64,000 bases of DNA from Microlunatus parietis. Lineage in GTDB: Bacteria; Actinomycetota; Actinomycetes; Propionibacteriales; Propionibacteriaceae. The stretch is from assembly GCF_013407955.1 (NCBI RefSeq), contig NZ_JACCBU010000001.1, positions 806,001 to 870,000 of the forward strand, written 5' to 3'. Shown one piece after another: positions 1 to 8,904 of the stretch (its first letter is position 1; every line of letters starts with the position of its first letter). Below the pieces are notes generated by a model. That model searched no databases. It worked only from the letters and a program-made list of their open reading frames with translations, and was not told the origin of the DNA. Made by a program: the position numbers and the translations under genes.

Positions 1-978
1 CAGCTTCGAGCCGACCATGCCGGTGATCATCTGCGCGACGAAGATCGGTGTCATCAGCAGGCCCGCCTCGGTCGGGCCGAGGCGGAGAGCCTCGGCGAAG
101 TACAGCACCAGGTAGACGGCGCCCCCGGTGGTCAGGGCGCGGGAGAGGAAGATCGCGACCATCGCACCGGAGAACGCCGGTTTCGCGAACAGCCGCGGTT
201 CCAGGGTCGGCGAACCCACCCGGAACTGAACGATGATGAAGATCATCAACGCCACGGCGGCGACGGCCGCCAGCACGGTGTCGGCGCCCGTCCACGCGGC
301 CCGGTCCGACCGCAGCATGATCATCGTCGCCGTACCCAGACCGACCATGATCAACAAACTGCCGGCCCAGTCCGGACGTGGACGCGGTTCCGGTCCCGCC
401 CGCCGTGACCGCGGCAGCACCCGCGCCGCCAGCAGCAGGGCCGCCGCCCCGAGCGGCAGATTGATCGCGAAGACCGCCCGCCAGCCGAAGGTGTCGATCA
501 GCAGTCCACCGACGGCCGGCGCGATCAGCCCGGCCGCGGTCGCGAAGCTTCCCCACGCGCCGATCGCGAGGTTGCGTTCCTCGCCGTCATAGCGGCCGGC
601 CAGCAGCGGAATACCGTTCACCATGATCACTGCCGCCCCGACGCCCTGAGCCACCCGGGCGAGGTCGAGGAACACCAGTGTCGGTGCCTGGGTCGCCGCC
701 AGCGACGCCAGCGTGAACAGGGCGATCCCGGCCAGGACCAGCGGTCGCCGCCCCCATCGGTCGGAGACACTGCCGGCGACCTGGGTGACGGCACCCATCG
801 TGATCAGATAGGTCACCACCACCGACTCGGCCGACGAACCCCCGGCGAGCTCGGCGCCGATCTGCGGGAGCCCGATGGTCACGATCGTGGCGTCGACGAC
901 CACCAGGCCCGTGGTGACCATGACGAGCAGCAGGACCCCGGTGAAGGGCGGAACACGGCGGGACTTCTCGGCGGGCAT
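1..978 (-). CDS. MFS drug-efflux transporter, DHA2-like (3' end outside the window)
   Basis: This is the N-terminal part of a proton-driven multidrug exporter in the inner membrane. Reading from the ATG at 978, the protein starts MPAEKSRRVPPFTGVLLLV and shows successive hydrophobic helices. The family motif VDATIVTIGLPQI lies in helix 1, the cytoplasmic loop motif DRWGRRPLVLAG follows helix 2, and an R-V-A-Q-G-V-G-A helix comes next. The frame is open to base 1, so about 325 residues are seen of a protein normally 450-500 long. The gene is divergent from a TetR gene, the usual arrangement for a repressor controlling an efflux pump. The family is secure; the substrate is unknown. Confidence 0.9.
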   Translation of the reverse strand, partial: MPAEKSRRVPPFTGVLLLVMVTTGLVVVDATIVTIGLPQIGAELAGGSSAESVVVTYLITMGAVTQVAGSVSDRWGRRPLVLAGIALFTLASLAATQAPTLVFLDLARVAQGVGAAVIMVNGIPLLAGRYDGEERNLAIGAWGSFATAAGLIAPAVGGLLIDTFGWRAVFAINLPLGAAALLLAARVLPRSRRAGPEPRPRPDWAGSLLIMVGLGTATMIMLRSDRAAWTGADTVLAAVAAVALMIFIIVQFRVGSPTLEPRLFAKPAFSGAMVAIFLSRALTTGGAVYLVLYFAEALRLGPTEAGLLMTPIFVAQMITGMVGSKL

Positions 979-1087
979 TCGTACTCTCTCCGGCTGTGCG
1001 AAGGGTGAAAGGGACGTCTTCAGTCTTGGTGGTGCATTCACTAAAGTCAACGCATGTGAAGTTTAACGAACGGCGTACCCTGTCGTC
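979..1087. promoter_or_regulatory. Divergent promoter region between the efflux pump and its TetR regulator
   Basis: The 109-base gap is locally AT-richer than its surroundings. On the minus strand TTGACT followed after 17 bases by AAGACT makes a plausible -35/-10 for the pump gene. TTCAC and GTGAA half-sites around 1036-1060 could form a repressor operator. The exact operator is inferred, not proven. Confidence 0.45.
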
Positions 1088-1774
1088 GTGCCGAGCCAGC
1101 GACGCCGCCCCGCGACCAGGAAGGGACGCCCGGTCCTGACCCGTGCCGCCATCGCTGAGAAGGCTCTCGAACTGGCCGGAGTGCAGGGCTTCCGTGCCGT
1201 CACGATGCGCGCCCTGGCCGGTGAGCTGGGCGTGACCGTACGCGCGCTGTACAACTACGTCGACGACCGCCAGCAGGTGATCGATCTCGCGGTCGGCCTG
1301 ATGATCGAGGCCTGGGAGCCGCCCACGCTCGACCCGGAAGCTTGGGAGCAGTCCATCGCCGATTACGCCGGCTCGCTGCGCCGTCTCTATCGACGGTGGC
1401 CCCGGGCGCTGCTGATCTCGATCGAGGAGGACGCACCCCCGACGGCGGTCCACCCGAATCGCCTGATCAACCTGGAGCGCCTGCTACGACTCCTGTGCGA
1501 CGTCGGGCTCAGCCTGCCGGCCGCACTGGAGGTCCACCGACACCTCGCCCTGCAACTGCTGTCCTTCGCCCTACTGGTCGACTATCCAGCCGACCAGGCC
1601 GGCACGGCGGGCGGCTCGCCACTCGTCCCCCAGGCCTGGCTCGAGGCCCGGGCAGACCTCGACCTCCCGACGCTGCGCGAGGCTGCGGCCCTGCCCGCTC
1701 CGACGCCGGACGAGCAGTTCGAGAGCCTCATCGCCACGGTCACCGCTCAGATCCGGGGCCGGCTCACCGAGTGA
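1088..1774 (+). CDS. TetR/AcrR family transcriptional repressor
   Basis: This DNA-binding repressor has 228 residues and starts at GTG 1088. Residues 17-62 form the TetR helix-turn-helix (LTRAAIAEKALELAG, then TMRALAGELGVTVRALYNYV), where the recognition helix ends in the diagnostic ALYNYV. The C-terminal two thirds is a helical ligand-binding and dimerisation domain resembling the tetracycline-repressor C-terminal class. Its divergent position to the MFS pump suggests it represses both genes and is released by a drug-like ligand. The 3' end overlaps by 11 bases the end of a convergent small gene. Confidence 0.9.
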   Translation: MPSQRRRPATRKGRPVLTRAAIAEKALELAGVQGFRAVTMRALAGELGVTVRALYNYVDDRQQVIDLAVGLMIEAWEPPTLDPEAWEQSIADYAGSLRRLYRRWPRALLISIEEDAPPTAVHPNRLINLERLLRLLCDVGLSLPAALEVHRHLALQLLSFALLVDYPADQAGTAGGSPLVPQAWLEARADLDLPTLREAAALPAPTPDEQFESLIATVTAQIRGRLTE

Positions 1775-2039
1775 TCAGGCCGACGGCGGCCCCCGGCAGG
1801 CTGAGCACCAGCGCCACCCGGCCATCGCAAGGGCAGAGTCGGGTGCAGCCGGCCAGGGTGATCGCGATCGCGTCGGCCCGGAGGGCACGCAGGACCGCTG
1901 ATCGGAACTGCCGCAACCAGCGAGCGGCGTCGTCGGGCCGGCACGCCTTGCACACCGTGAGGACCGCATCCTGCCGCGGCTGCCAGGAGAATCCGGCCGT
2001 TCCGGGTGATCGATCGGTGGCCCCGGGCTGGCTCGTCAT
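1764..2039 (-). CDS. Small cysteine-rich protein, possibly DUF1636/ferredoxin-like
   Basis: This 91-residue soluble protein is not recognised with certainty. It carries four cysteines in two clusters: VCKAC near residue 30 and GCTRLCPC near residue 65. The second cluster sits after a predicted beta-strand (ADAIAITLAG), a pattern like thioredoxin-fold [2Fe-2S] ferredoxins of the DUF1636 type, so a bound metal or Fe-S cluster is plausible. It is convergent with, and overlaps, the tetR gene by 11 bases. A palindrome just upstream (2082-2098) may control it. A spurious frame cannot be fully excluded. Confidence 0.5.
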   Translation of the reverse strand: MTSQPGATDRSPGTAGFSWQPRQDAVLTVCKACRPDDAARWLRQFRSAVLRALRADAIAITLAGCTRLCPCDGRVALVLSLPGAAVGLITR

Positions 2040-2081
2040 GAAACTCCTGTCGCTGCGTCACGTTGATCGCCGGCCCGGCGA

Positions 2082-2098
2082 TTCTACGAGACGTAGAA
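2082..2098. promoter_or_regulatory. Perfect palindrome, candidate operator
   Basis: TTCTACG-AGA-CGTAGAA is a perfect inverted repeat with 7-base arms and a 3-base centre. A further GTCTACG half-site lies just downstream (about 2104). It lies 43 bases upstream of the minus-strand Cys-rich gene and just before the end of the CNNM gene. The TAC(n)GTA form is reminiscent of winged-helix repressor operators (BlaI/CopY type), but no such regulator gene is in the window. Confidence 0.45.
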
Positions 2099-2105
2099 GC
2101 AAGGT

Positions 2106-3131
2106 CTACGCAGTGGTGACCCCGACCGCGGGAAGGAGCCGCTTCATGACGTCGGTGATCGTGACGACACCGGCCAGCGGGTCGGTGTCGGTGGTGGCGA
2201 CGGCGAGCTGAGTGTTGGTGCTGCGCATCGCCGCGAGCGTCTCGGCCACCGACGTGGCCGCGGGCAGCCGCAGCACGGGCCGGATCAGCGGTCCGATCGG
2301 CGCAGCGCCCGAAACCGTCAGGGTGTCCCGGGTGTGCACCATTCCGGTGGGCCGGCCCTCGTCGTCGGTGACGACGATCCGTTGGTGACCGGACCGGACG
2401 GCGACGAGTTGGAGGTCGGCCACCGTCGCGTCTCGTCGTACGGTGGCCGGAGAACTCCCCGGCGGTACGAGGTCGGACACGGTGAGCCGTTCCAGCTGAA
2501 GCGCTTCGGTCAGCTGGGCCGAGAACCGGGCATCGAGCGCGCCGACATTCGCCGAGTGTTCGACCAGCTGGCGGAGATCATCGCTGGTCTGCCCGGTCGC
2601 GACCTCGTTCACCGGCGTCACCCCGACCCGGCGTAGGCACCAGTTGGCCGCGCCGTTGAGCGCCCGCAGCAGCGGCCGGGTGAGCGCCATGAACCCGCGC
2701 ATCGGCAGCGCCAGCAGGGTCGCGGAGCGCTCGGGGTGCGCGATCGCCCACGACTTCGGGGCCATCTCCCCGATCACGAGATGGAGGAACGTGACGATGA
2801 ACAGCGCCAGGACGAACGAGATCACGTCGGCGACGACGCCCGGCAGATGCGCCAGCTCGAGCGGCACCAGCAGCCAGTGATGCACGGCCGGCTTGGTGAT
2901 CGCGCCCAGGGCGACGGTGACGGCCGTGATGCCGAGCTGGGCGCCTGCGAGCAGGACGGTCAGCTCGGTCGAACTGCGCAGGGCGGCTCGGGCCGACCGG
3001 CTGGAGGCGGCCGCGTCCTCGAGTCGGTGCCGTTTCGCAGCCAGCAGCGCGAACTCGACCGCGACGAAGAACGCGCTGAAGATGATCAGCCCGATGGTGA
3101 CCGGGATGATGACGGCCGGATGGTCGGTCAT
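2106..3131 (-). CDS. CNNM/HlyC-CorC family membrane protein (second of a pair)
   Basis: This integral membrane protein has 341 residues and starts at ATG 3131. The CNNM transmembrane domain covers about residues 1-190, with helices IIPVTIGLIIFSAFFVAVEFALL and VADVISFVLALFIVTFLHLVIGE. The family signature is AEFALLAAKRHRLE-like here (VEFALLAAKRHRLE). It is followed by a pair of CBS motifs (VADLQLVAVRSGHQRIVVTDDEGRPTG and TSVAETLAAM..). It lacks the C-terminal CorC/HlyC domain carried by its partner. The start overlaps the upstream gene's stop by 4 bases, so the two are translationally coupled and probably form a hetero-oligomer. CNNM relatives transport or sense Mg2+; the older name hemolysin is not functional evidence. 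Confidence 0.88.
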   Translation of the reverse strand: MTDHPAVIIPVTIGLIIFSAFFVAVEFALLAAKRHRLEDAAASSRSARAALRSSTELTVLLAGAQLGITAVTVALGAITKPAVHHWLLVPLELAHLPGVVADVISFVLALFIVTFLHLVIGEMAPKSWAIAHPERSATLLALPMRGFMALTRPLLRALNGAANWCLRRVGVTPVNEVATGQTSDDLRQLVEHSANVGALDARFSAQLTEALQLERLTVSDLVPPGSSPATVRRDATVADLQLVAVRSGHQRIVVTDDEGRPTGMVHTRDTLTVSGAAPIGPLIRPVLRLPAATSVAETLAAMRSTNTQLAVATTDTDPLAGVVTITDVMKRLLPAVGVTTA

Positions 3132-4522
3132 CGGTCCGTACCCCCGTCCGGGGTGCTGGCGGGCGCGGTCCCGCGGTCGAGGGCGATCCGTACCCGGGAC
3201 GGGACGTGGCGCTCCACCTCGAGGATCTCGATGATCATGGATCTGGCCTCCGGATGGTCTGATTCGGTCAACTCGGCCGGGTCGATCGGCAGCCCGACCT
3301 CGAGCCGGGCGCCGGGCTCGGGCAGTGCGCCGTACTCGGCGATCACCAGACCGGCGACGGTTTCGTAGTCGCCCCGGGGCAGGTCGCGGCCCAGGACGCG
3401 TTCCGCCTCGTCGAGGTGGACGTCGCCGGCCATCGACCACCGGGACTCGTCCTCGATCACGATCTCCGGCTCCGGATCCGGCAGGTCGTGCTCGTCGTTC
3501 ACGTCGCCGACCACCTCCTCGGCCAGATCCTCCAGGGTGACGATGCCGGCCATGCCGCCGTACTCGTCGATGACATAGGCGAGCTCGGCGTTCTGGCTGG
3601 ACAGGTGTTCCAGCGCCTTCGGCAGCGGCATCGACGTCGGCACCAGCACCGGCGGCCGCATGATCGCGGTGACCGGATCGGAGTCCCGGCCGGGGCCGGT
3701 CGCCACCAGGTCCAGCAGCTGCACCACGCCGGCAATGTCCTGGTCCGCGTCGAGCACCGGGTACCGGGAATGTCCGGTGCTCATCAGGGCCCGGACCTGC
3801 CCGATCGTGTCCGTGGTCGTCACGGTCTGGACCCGTGGCGCCGGGATCATGGCGTGTTCGACGTCGCGTTTCGGGAAGTCGATGATCCGGTCCAGCAGCG
3901 TGGACAGCTCCGGTGACAGCGTGCCGCTCAGGCTGGACTCGGCGACGATGTGCTCCAGGTCGCGAGCGGTGGCGGCGTGCTCGACGTCGTGCACCGGTTC
4001 GATCCCGACCAGCCGGAGGAGCCGGTTGGAAGCCCGGTCGAAGATGCTGATCAGCCAACCGAACACGGTCAGGTAGACCGTCGTGGAGCGGGCCAGCCAC
4101 ACGGCCAGTTGCTCGGGCCGGGCAATCGCGAGGTTCTTCGGGAACAACTCGCCGAAGAGCATCTGGATCAGCGTCGACAGCAGCAGAGCGGTGATCGTGC
4201 CGACCGCGAACCCGACCGGAGCGGGGATTCCCACGCCGCCCAGGGCCGTCCCGAGGGCATCACCGATCAACGGCTCGGCGACATAGCCGACCAGCAGGCC
4301 GGTGACCGTGATGCCCAGTTGAGCGCCGGACAGCATGAAGGAGGTGCGCCGGGCCACTTTCAAGGCCCGGGCTGCGGCCCGGTCGCCGGCCTCGGCCCGG
4401 GCCGCGAGGCGGGACCGGTCCACCGCCATGTAGGCGAACTCCTGGGCCACGAAGTACCCGGTCGCGGCCGTGATCGCCAGGACGATCAACAGACCCAACA
4501 GCAACGACAGAAGCCAGAACAT
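3128..4522 (-). CDS. CNNM/HlyC-CorC family membrane protein with CBS pair and CorC domain
   Basis: This 464-residue protein probably starts at ATG 4522 ([12 protein letters not shown]). The CNNM domain occupies about residues 1-195 ([41 protein letters not shown], including the family GE-x-PK motif). A CBS pair follows ([15 protein letters not shown]...[25 protein letters not shown]...[27 protein letters not shown]), and then a C-terminal CorC_HlyC domain ([17 protein letters not shown]). The DEYGG...GIVT.EDL.EE..G signature is textbook for the family. It is the first gene of a two-gene operon with the CNNM gene at 2106. Probable role: divalent-cation (Mg2+/Co2+) handling. Confidence 0.9.
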   Translation of the reverse strand: MFWLLSLLLGLLIVLAITAATGYFVAQEFAYMAVDRSRLAARAEAGDRAAARALKVARRTSFMLSGAQLGITVTGLLVGYVAEPLIGDALGTALGGVGIPAPVGFAVGTITALLLSTLIQMLFGELFPKNLAIARPEQLAVWLARSTTVYLTVFGWLISIFDRASNRLLRLVGIEPVHDVEHAATARDLEHIVAESSLSGTLSPELSTLLDRIIDFPKRDVEHAMIPAPRVQTVTTTDTIGQVRALMSTGHSRYPVLDADQDIAGVVQLLDLVATGPGRDSDPVTAIMRPPVLVPTSMPLPKALEHLSSQNAELAYVIDEYGGMAGIVTLEDLAEEVVGDVNDEHDLPDPEPEIVIEDESRWSMAGDVHLDEAERVLGRDLPRGDYETVAGLVIAEYGALPEPGARLEVGLPIDPAELTESDHPEARSMIIEILEVERHVPSRVRIALDRGTAPASTPDGGTDR

Positions 4523-4567
4523 CAAGATCCCCCTCCCGACGCGGTGCACGACGAGAGGGGGCAGGGA

Positions 4568-5425
4568 CTACCGGGGTCCATCGAAGCCTTCCAGACTTGG
4601 TGACAGTGGGTGATCAGAGGATAGCAACGGTGATCCAGGGCCCGTCTCGGCTCCGGGACCAGGCTCCTCGAGATCGGGCCGGAAGATCAGCTGCGGGCAG
4701 CCGTCGTCGTCGATCACCCGCACACCGACGCGGTAGACCGGCCCGAGAATCTCCGGCCTGAGCACGTCGCGGACGGTTCCGGACGCCACCACGCGACCAT
4801 GATCAAGAAGGACCAGCGCATCGCAGTAGCGCGCCGCGAGATTCAGGTCGTGGAGTACGATCACCGTCGCCACGCCCATCGCCCGGACGAGCCGCAGCAC
4901 CTCGTGCTGGTAGTGGATGTCGAGGTGGTTGGTGGGCTCGTCCAGCAGAAGATGATCAGCCTCCTGGGCGATCGCCCGGGCGATCAGGGCCCGTTGCTTC
5001 TCGCCGCCGGACAACGTGCCGACTCCTCGGTCGGCGAACTCCCGCATCCCGACCCGGTGCAGCGCGGCGGCGGCGACTCGATGATCATGCCCGGTGTAGG
5101 CCTGCAGCGACGAGCGATGCGGAGACCGGCCGAGCAGGACCAGCTCGGCCACCGTGAGCGAGATCTCCGCCGGCGGTTCCTGGGCGACCACCGCGACCCG
5201 GCGCGGCAGTTCACGGGAGCCGAGCGCCTGCACCGGGACGCCGTCGATGATCACGCTCCCCGACTGCGGCGTCAAGGCACGATAGAGAAGACGGAGCAGC
5301 GTGGACTTCCCACTGCCGTTCGGCCCGATCAAGCCGACGATCGCGCCGGGCCCGGCTTCAAGATCGACATCGGCCAGGGCCGGAATCCCGTCGTAGGCGT
5401 ACGACAGCCCAGTCGCTTCGATCAT
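4568..5425 (-). CDS. ABC transporter ATPase, iron-siderophore/metal FecE type
   Basis: This cytoplasmic ATPase has 285 residues and energises the FecCD-type permease encoded upstream. Walker A is GPNGSGKST (about residues 37-45), the Q-loop is VVAQEPP, the signature is LSGGEKQR, Walker B is HLLLDEPTNHLD and the H-switch is VLHDLN. The TNHLD form of Walker B is typical of the FecE/BtuD siderophore and B12 class. The ATG at 5425 overlaps the stop of the MFS gene by 4 bases. It is the last gene of the uptake operon. Confidence 0.93.
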   Translation of the reverse strand: MIEATGLSYAYDGIPALADVDLEAGPGAIVGLIGPNGSGKSTLLRLLYRALTPQSGSVIIDGVPVQALGSRELPRRVAVVAQEPPAEISLTVAELVLLGRSPHRSSLQAYTGHDHRVAAAALHRVGMREFADRGVGTLSGGEKQRALIARAIAQEADHLLLDEPTNHLDIHYQHEVLRLVRAMGVATVIVLHDLNLAARYCDALVLLDHGRVVASGTVRDVLRPEILGPVYRVGVRVIDDDGCPQLIFRPDLEEPGPGAETGPGSPLLSSDHPLSPSLEGFDGPR

Positions 5426-6666
5426 CGATCTCCCTCCGCCACCCGTTGGGCGACCAGCCTCGGCTCTGCGAACGTGCGTGACCCGGGTACGGCGAGCGCT
5501 CCGAGTGCCGCGGCGATGGTGGCCAGTCCGCAGGCGACCAGCACGGCCATCGTTCCGGCCGCGTCGAGTGCGTACGGCAGCAAGATCAATCCCAGCGGGG
5601 CGACACCGTGCGAGATCATGAAATCGAACGAGAAGACCCGGCCCAGCCGCTCGGGCGGGAACTCCCGTTGGATCGCGCTGAACCACGGGATGTTGAACGC
5701 CTCGATCCCGGCCCCGCCGAGCGCGTACCCGGCCATGATCAACACCAGCGCGACCTCCGGGCTGACCGCGGCGCAGGCCAGGGCGAGCGGCACCAGCCCG
5801 TACAGACTCAGCCCCACGAAGCCCACCAGGCCCGGCTTCGCCGGCTGCCAGCGCGCCAGCACCAGCGCAGCCACCACGGCGCCGGCCGAGTAGCAACCCA
5901 GGGCCACACCCAGGAACACGTCGCCGCCGAAGTGGGTCCGGCTGACCAGCGGCAGAGTCAACTGCTGGACCGCGAAGCCGAGGGCGAGCCAGATCACCAG
6001 TGCGGCCAGGCCCGCGACGAACCAGCGATGCCGCACCACCTCGCGCAGCAGCTCGCCGTAGTCGGCGAACGGCCGGGCCCGGGCGGCATCGGACGGCGGA
6101 CGTTCCCCGCGCGGCAGGATCAGCGCGGTCGCGGCGGAGGTCAACCACAGCAGGCCCGCGAAGGCGAGCGTCGCCGGACCACCGACGACCGCGTAGCCGA
6201 GCGCAGCGATCGTCGGCCCGGCGACCAGCAGGATCCGGCTGCTCAAGGTCGACAGGGCGTTGGCCCGCTGCCGCTCCGGCCCGTTCACCGACTCGCCGAC
6301 CAGCGCCTGGTAGACCCCGCGGAACGTCCCCTCGCCGGTCCCGGCAACGAAGATCGCCAGGCACAGCAGCGGCACCGGGGCGGCGAACGCCGGGATCGCT
6401 GCCAGGATCGCCGCTCCGCGGAGCAGGCTCGACCCGATCAGCACGCTCCGCCGCGGAAAGCTGTCGCTGATCACACCGCCGAGCACCGAACCCGCGACGA
6501 AGCCGACCGTCCGAGCGCCGAGCGCCAATCCCAGGACCGCGAGGTCGCCGGACGTGTCGAGGACGAACAGCGTGATCGCCACCGGCGTCAGCGAACCGGC
6601 GGCCGCCGACGTCACGTAGCTCAGCCAGGCGGTACGGAACCGCGCGTTACGCAGGATCGACAGCAT
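5422..6666 (-). CDS. MFS transporter within the metal/siderophore uptake operon
   Basis: This is a 414-residue, 12-helix major facilitator. Helix 1 is FRTAWLSYVTSAAAGSLTPVAITLFVLD, and the loop motif GGVISDSFPRRSVLIGSSLLRG is the DHA3/EntS-like variant. A second-half motif IPWFSAIQREFPPERLGRVFSFDFMI is also typical of DHA3 exporters. It is embedded between the permease and ATPase genes of an iron-type ABC importer, with a 4-base overlap with the ATPase gene. This context suggests siderophore export or recycling. Substrate and direction are inferred. Confidence 0.87.
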   Translation of the reverse strand: MLSILRNARFRTAWLSYVTSAAAGSLTPVAITLFVLDTSGDLAVLGLALGARTVGFVAGSVLGGVISDSFPRRSVLIGSSLLRGAAILAAIPAFAAPVPLLCLAIFVAGTGEGTFRGVYQALVGESVNGPERQRANALSTLSSRILLVAGPTIAALGYAVVGGPATLAFAGLLWLTSAATALILPRGERPPSDAARARPFADYGELLREVVRHRWFVAGLAALVIWLALGFAVQQLTLPLVSRTHFGGDVFLGVALGCYSAGAVVAALVLARWQPAKPGLVGFVGLSLYGLVPLALACAAVSPEVALVLIMAGYALGGAGIEAFNIPWFSAIQREFPPERLGRVFSFDFMISHGVAPLGLILLPYALDAAGTMAVLVACGLATIAAALGALAVPGSRTFAEPRLVAQRVAEGDR

Positions 6667-6685
6667 CTCAGGACCTCACCGTCGA

Positions 6686-7789
6686 TCAGCTCGTCGTCCG
6701 CATCCGGCGGACCAGGAAGATCAGGAACGGCGCGCCGGCGACCGCGGTGATGATGCCCAGCGGAAGCTCGCGCGGCACGAAGATCATCCGCGCCGCGACG
6801 TCGCACCAGATCAGGAACGAGGCACCGAGCAGGGCGGCGACCGGAAGCAGCCGGCGATGCACACCGCCGACCAGCAGCCTGGCCACATGCGGGACGATCA
6901 ACCCCACGAACCCGATCCCACCGGAGACGGCCACCGCCGCGCCGACGCAGAGGGCGACGACCGCGAGCCCCTGCGCCCGGACCCGGGTCGGCGAACTGCC
7001 CAGCGCCAGCGCGGTGTCATCCCCCAGGCTGAGCGCATCCAGCCTCCTGGAGATCACGACCAAGATCATCAGCCCGGCGAGCACGATCGGGCTCGCGATC
7101 AGTACGGACGTCCAGGAGGCCCGGGTCAGTGAGCCGAGCAGCCAGAACAGGACTGCGCGTGCCCCCTCGGGCGTGTCCGACGCGAAGATCAAGAAGCTGG
7201 TCGCCGCGTTCAACACGTAGCCCACCGCGACGCCGGCCAGCAGCAGCCGCACCGAGGTGATCTTGCCTCCCCGGGTGGCGAGCACGAAGACCAGCGCCGT
7301 CGCCGCCAGGGCGCCGAGAAAGGCACTGCCCGTGAGCGCCCCCGCCCCGATCGTGGCACCGAACCCGAAGAGCAGCGTCAGTGCCGCACCGGTCGAGGCG
7401 CCGGCGCTCACGCCCAGCAGATAGGGCTCGGCCAGCACGTTGCGGACCAGCGCCTGCAGTGCGGCGCCGGAGATCGCGAGGGCCGCGCCGACGACAACGG
7501 CGAGCAGCACCCGCGGGATGCGGACCTGCCAGACGATGCTGTCCGCCGCTTCCTGACCGGGCACCGCGGCGGCCCAGCCGAGATGATCGAGGACGATCGC
7601 GATCACGGTGCCCGGACCGATCCAGACGGGGCCGAGACCGACCGACACCGGAATGCTGATGATCAAGATCCCGGCGAGTCCGGTGATCCACACGATCACC
7701 CGGACCCGGCGCCGGCGATGATCAAGATCATCGGTCCGACCCGCACCGGTCGACGCCAGGGCGGTGGCGTCGACCGCCGTCCTCGTCAC
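6686..7789 (-). CDS. FecCD-family ABC permease for iron-siderophore or related metal chelate
   Basis: This 367-residue inner-membrane permease starts at GTG 7789. It has about ten helices and the family motifs RIPRVLLAVVVGAALAISGAALQ near residue 95, NVLAEPYLLGVSAGA, and GGIGFVGLIVPHVARL...HRRLLPVAALLGA. The last motif forms the coupling helix that contacts the ATPase. The end of the protein (RELPLGIITAVAGAPFLIFLVRR) is characteristic of FecD/FhuB/BtuC proteins. Only one permease gene is present, so it probably works as a homodimer. It sits 49 bases downstream of the binding-protein gene. Confidence 0.93.
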   Translation of the reverse strand: MTRTAVDATALASTGAGRTDDLDHRRRRVRVIVWITGLAGILIISIPVSVGLGPVWIGPGTVIAIVLDHLGWAAAVPGQEAADSIVWQVRIPRVLLAVVVGAALAISGAALQALVRNVLAEPYLLGVSAGASTGAALTLLFGFGATIGAGALTGSAFLGALAATALVFVLATRGGKITSVRLLLAGVAVGYVLNAATSFLIFASDTPEGARAVLFWLLGSLTRASWTSVLIASPIVLAGLMILVVISRRLDALSLGDDTALALGSSPTRVRAQGLAVVALCVGAAVAVSGGIGFVGLIVPHVARLLVGGVHRRLLPVAALLGASFLIWCDVAARMIFVPRELPLGIITAVAGAPFLIFLVRRMRTTS

Positions 7790-7838
7790 CGCGGGCCGGT
7801 CGGTTCTGGCTGCCGCGAGACGCCCGCGGCGCTACCGG

Positions 7839-8855
7839 TCATCGGTCCCGGAGCAGTTCGGCCAGCCGTTCCAGGCCGTCCACGGCGAGCGTCCCGTGTC
7901 CCGAGTAGAAGAAGCTGAGCACGTGCACCGCGTCCGACGAGACCGCCGGGAGGCTACGGAGTTCGGGCCGCCCGTTGACGGCCAGCCGCGCCTGCTCCTC
8001 GGTCGTGTCACCCGGCTCGTGGAGCGCGATGATGCGCTCCGGCTGCGCGGCGATCAACGCCTCCACGTTCGGCTCGAAGTACCGCTCGCTGGTGCTCTCG
8101 AAGACGTTCGTCAGTCCGACCGCCTCCATCTGCTGATGCAGCATGCTCCGGCTGCCGTAGGCGCCGAGCGGGCTGTCCCCGCTGACGACGAAGACGCCGG
8201 CCGCCTTGCTGTTCGACGGCGGCGTCTGCCGGGCGCCGTCACGGATCGCCGCCACCCGACTGCGCAGCTCCGCTGCCGCCGCCCGGGCGGTCTCGTCGGT
8301 GCCCAGCACCCGACCGAGCGTCTCCACATCCTGGTAGACGCCTTCGAGGGGATCCTGGACCTCGGACTGCCCGGCCCCGAAGCCACCGCAGTAGCCGCTC
8401 AGGATGATCGTCGGGATGCCGGCCGCCGCCAGATCCTCCGGCGCGAACTCGTTCAGCCCGTACGTCACCAGCAGGTCCGGCTCGGCCGCGATGATCACCT
8501 CGCGGGAGATGTCCTTCGAGCTCTTGATCGGTGTATTGGTCGCCTGGCTGAACGCACCCTCGGCCTTGCCGAGCGGTTCGCCGACCAGCGGCGAGAAGAC
8601 GGCCACCGAAGCCGCACCGCCGGCCGCCTCCACGATCGTTCCGGCCTCGCCGCCGATGACGTACAGCCGCTCCGGCTTCGCGGGCAGGGTGACCTGGCGG
8701 CCGCAGTTCTCGATCGTCATCGGGTAGCTGCCGCCGGAACCGGCCGGCGCAGCTGGTGCGGCACCGCAGGCGGTGATCAATCCGGCGGCCGACATCAGGG
8801 CCAGCGCAGCCACGAACCGCCGAACCAGACTTTGCCGAGGGACGGGAACAGGCAT
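7839..8855 (-). CDS. Periplasmic-type binding lipoprotein of an iron/metal-chelate ABC importer
   Basis: This 338-residue exported lipoprotein captures the substrate for the FecCD permease. The signal peptide ends in a lipobox LITAC with the lipid-carrying Cys30. The mature domain begins with the family-typical strand YPMTIENCGRQVTLPAKPERLYVI, followed by a long interdomain-helix region and the motif EPDLLVTYG, so it belongs to the FecB/BtuF (cluster A-II) fold. It is the first gene of the operon. A Fur-like palindrome lies about 50 bases upstream of its start. Substrate identity (ferric siderophore, heme, cobalamin or zincophore) cannot be decided from sequence. Confidence 0.9.
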   Translation of the reverse strand: MPVPVPRQSLVRRFVAALALMSAAGLITACGAAPAAPAGSGGSYPMTIENCGRQVTLPAKPERLYVIGGEAGTIVEAAGGAASVAVFSPLVGEPLGKAEGAFSQATNTPIKSSKDISREVIIAAEPDLLVTYGLNEFAPEDLAAAGIPTIILSGYCGGFGAGQSEVQDPLEGVYQDVETLGRVLGTDETARAAAAELRSRVAAIRDGARQTPPSNSKAAGVFVVSGDSPLGAYGSRSMLHQQMEAVGLTNVFESTSERYFEPNVEALIAAQPERIIALHEPGDTTEEQARLAVNGRPELRSLPAVSSDAVHVLSFFYSGHGTLAVDGLERLAELLRDR

Positions 8856-8904
8856 CGAGGGGGCGGTCCTTTCAGGACAGGCAGGTCACGTTCACCGACG
8901 GAAC

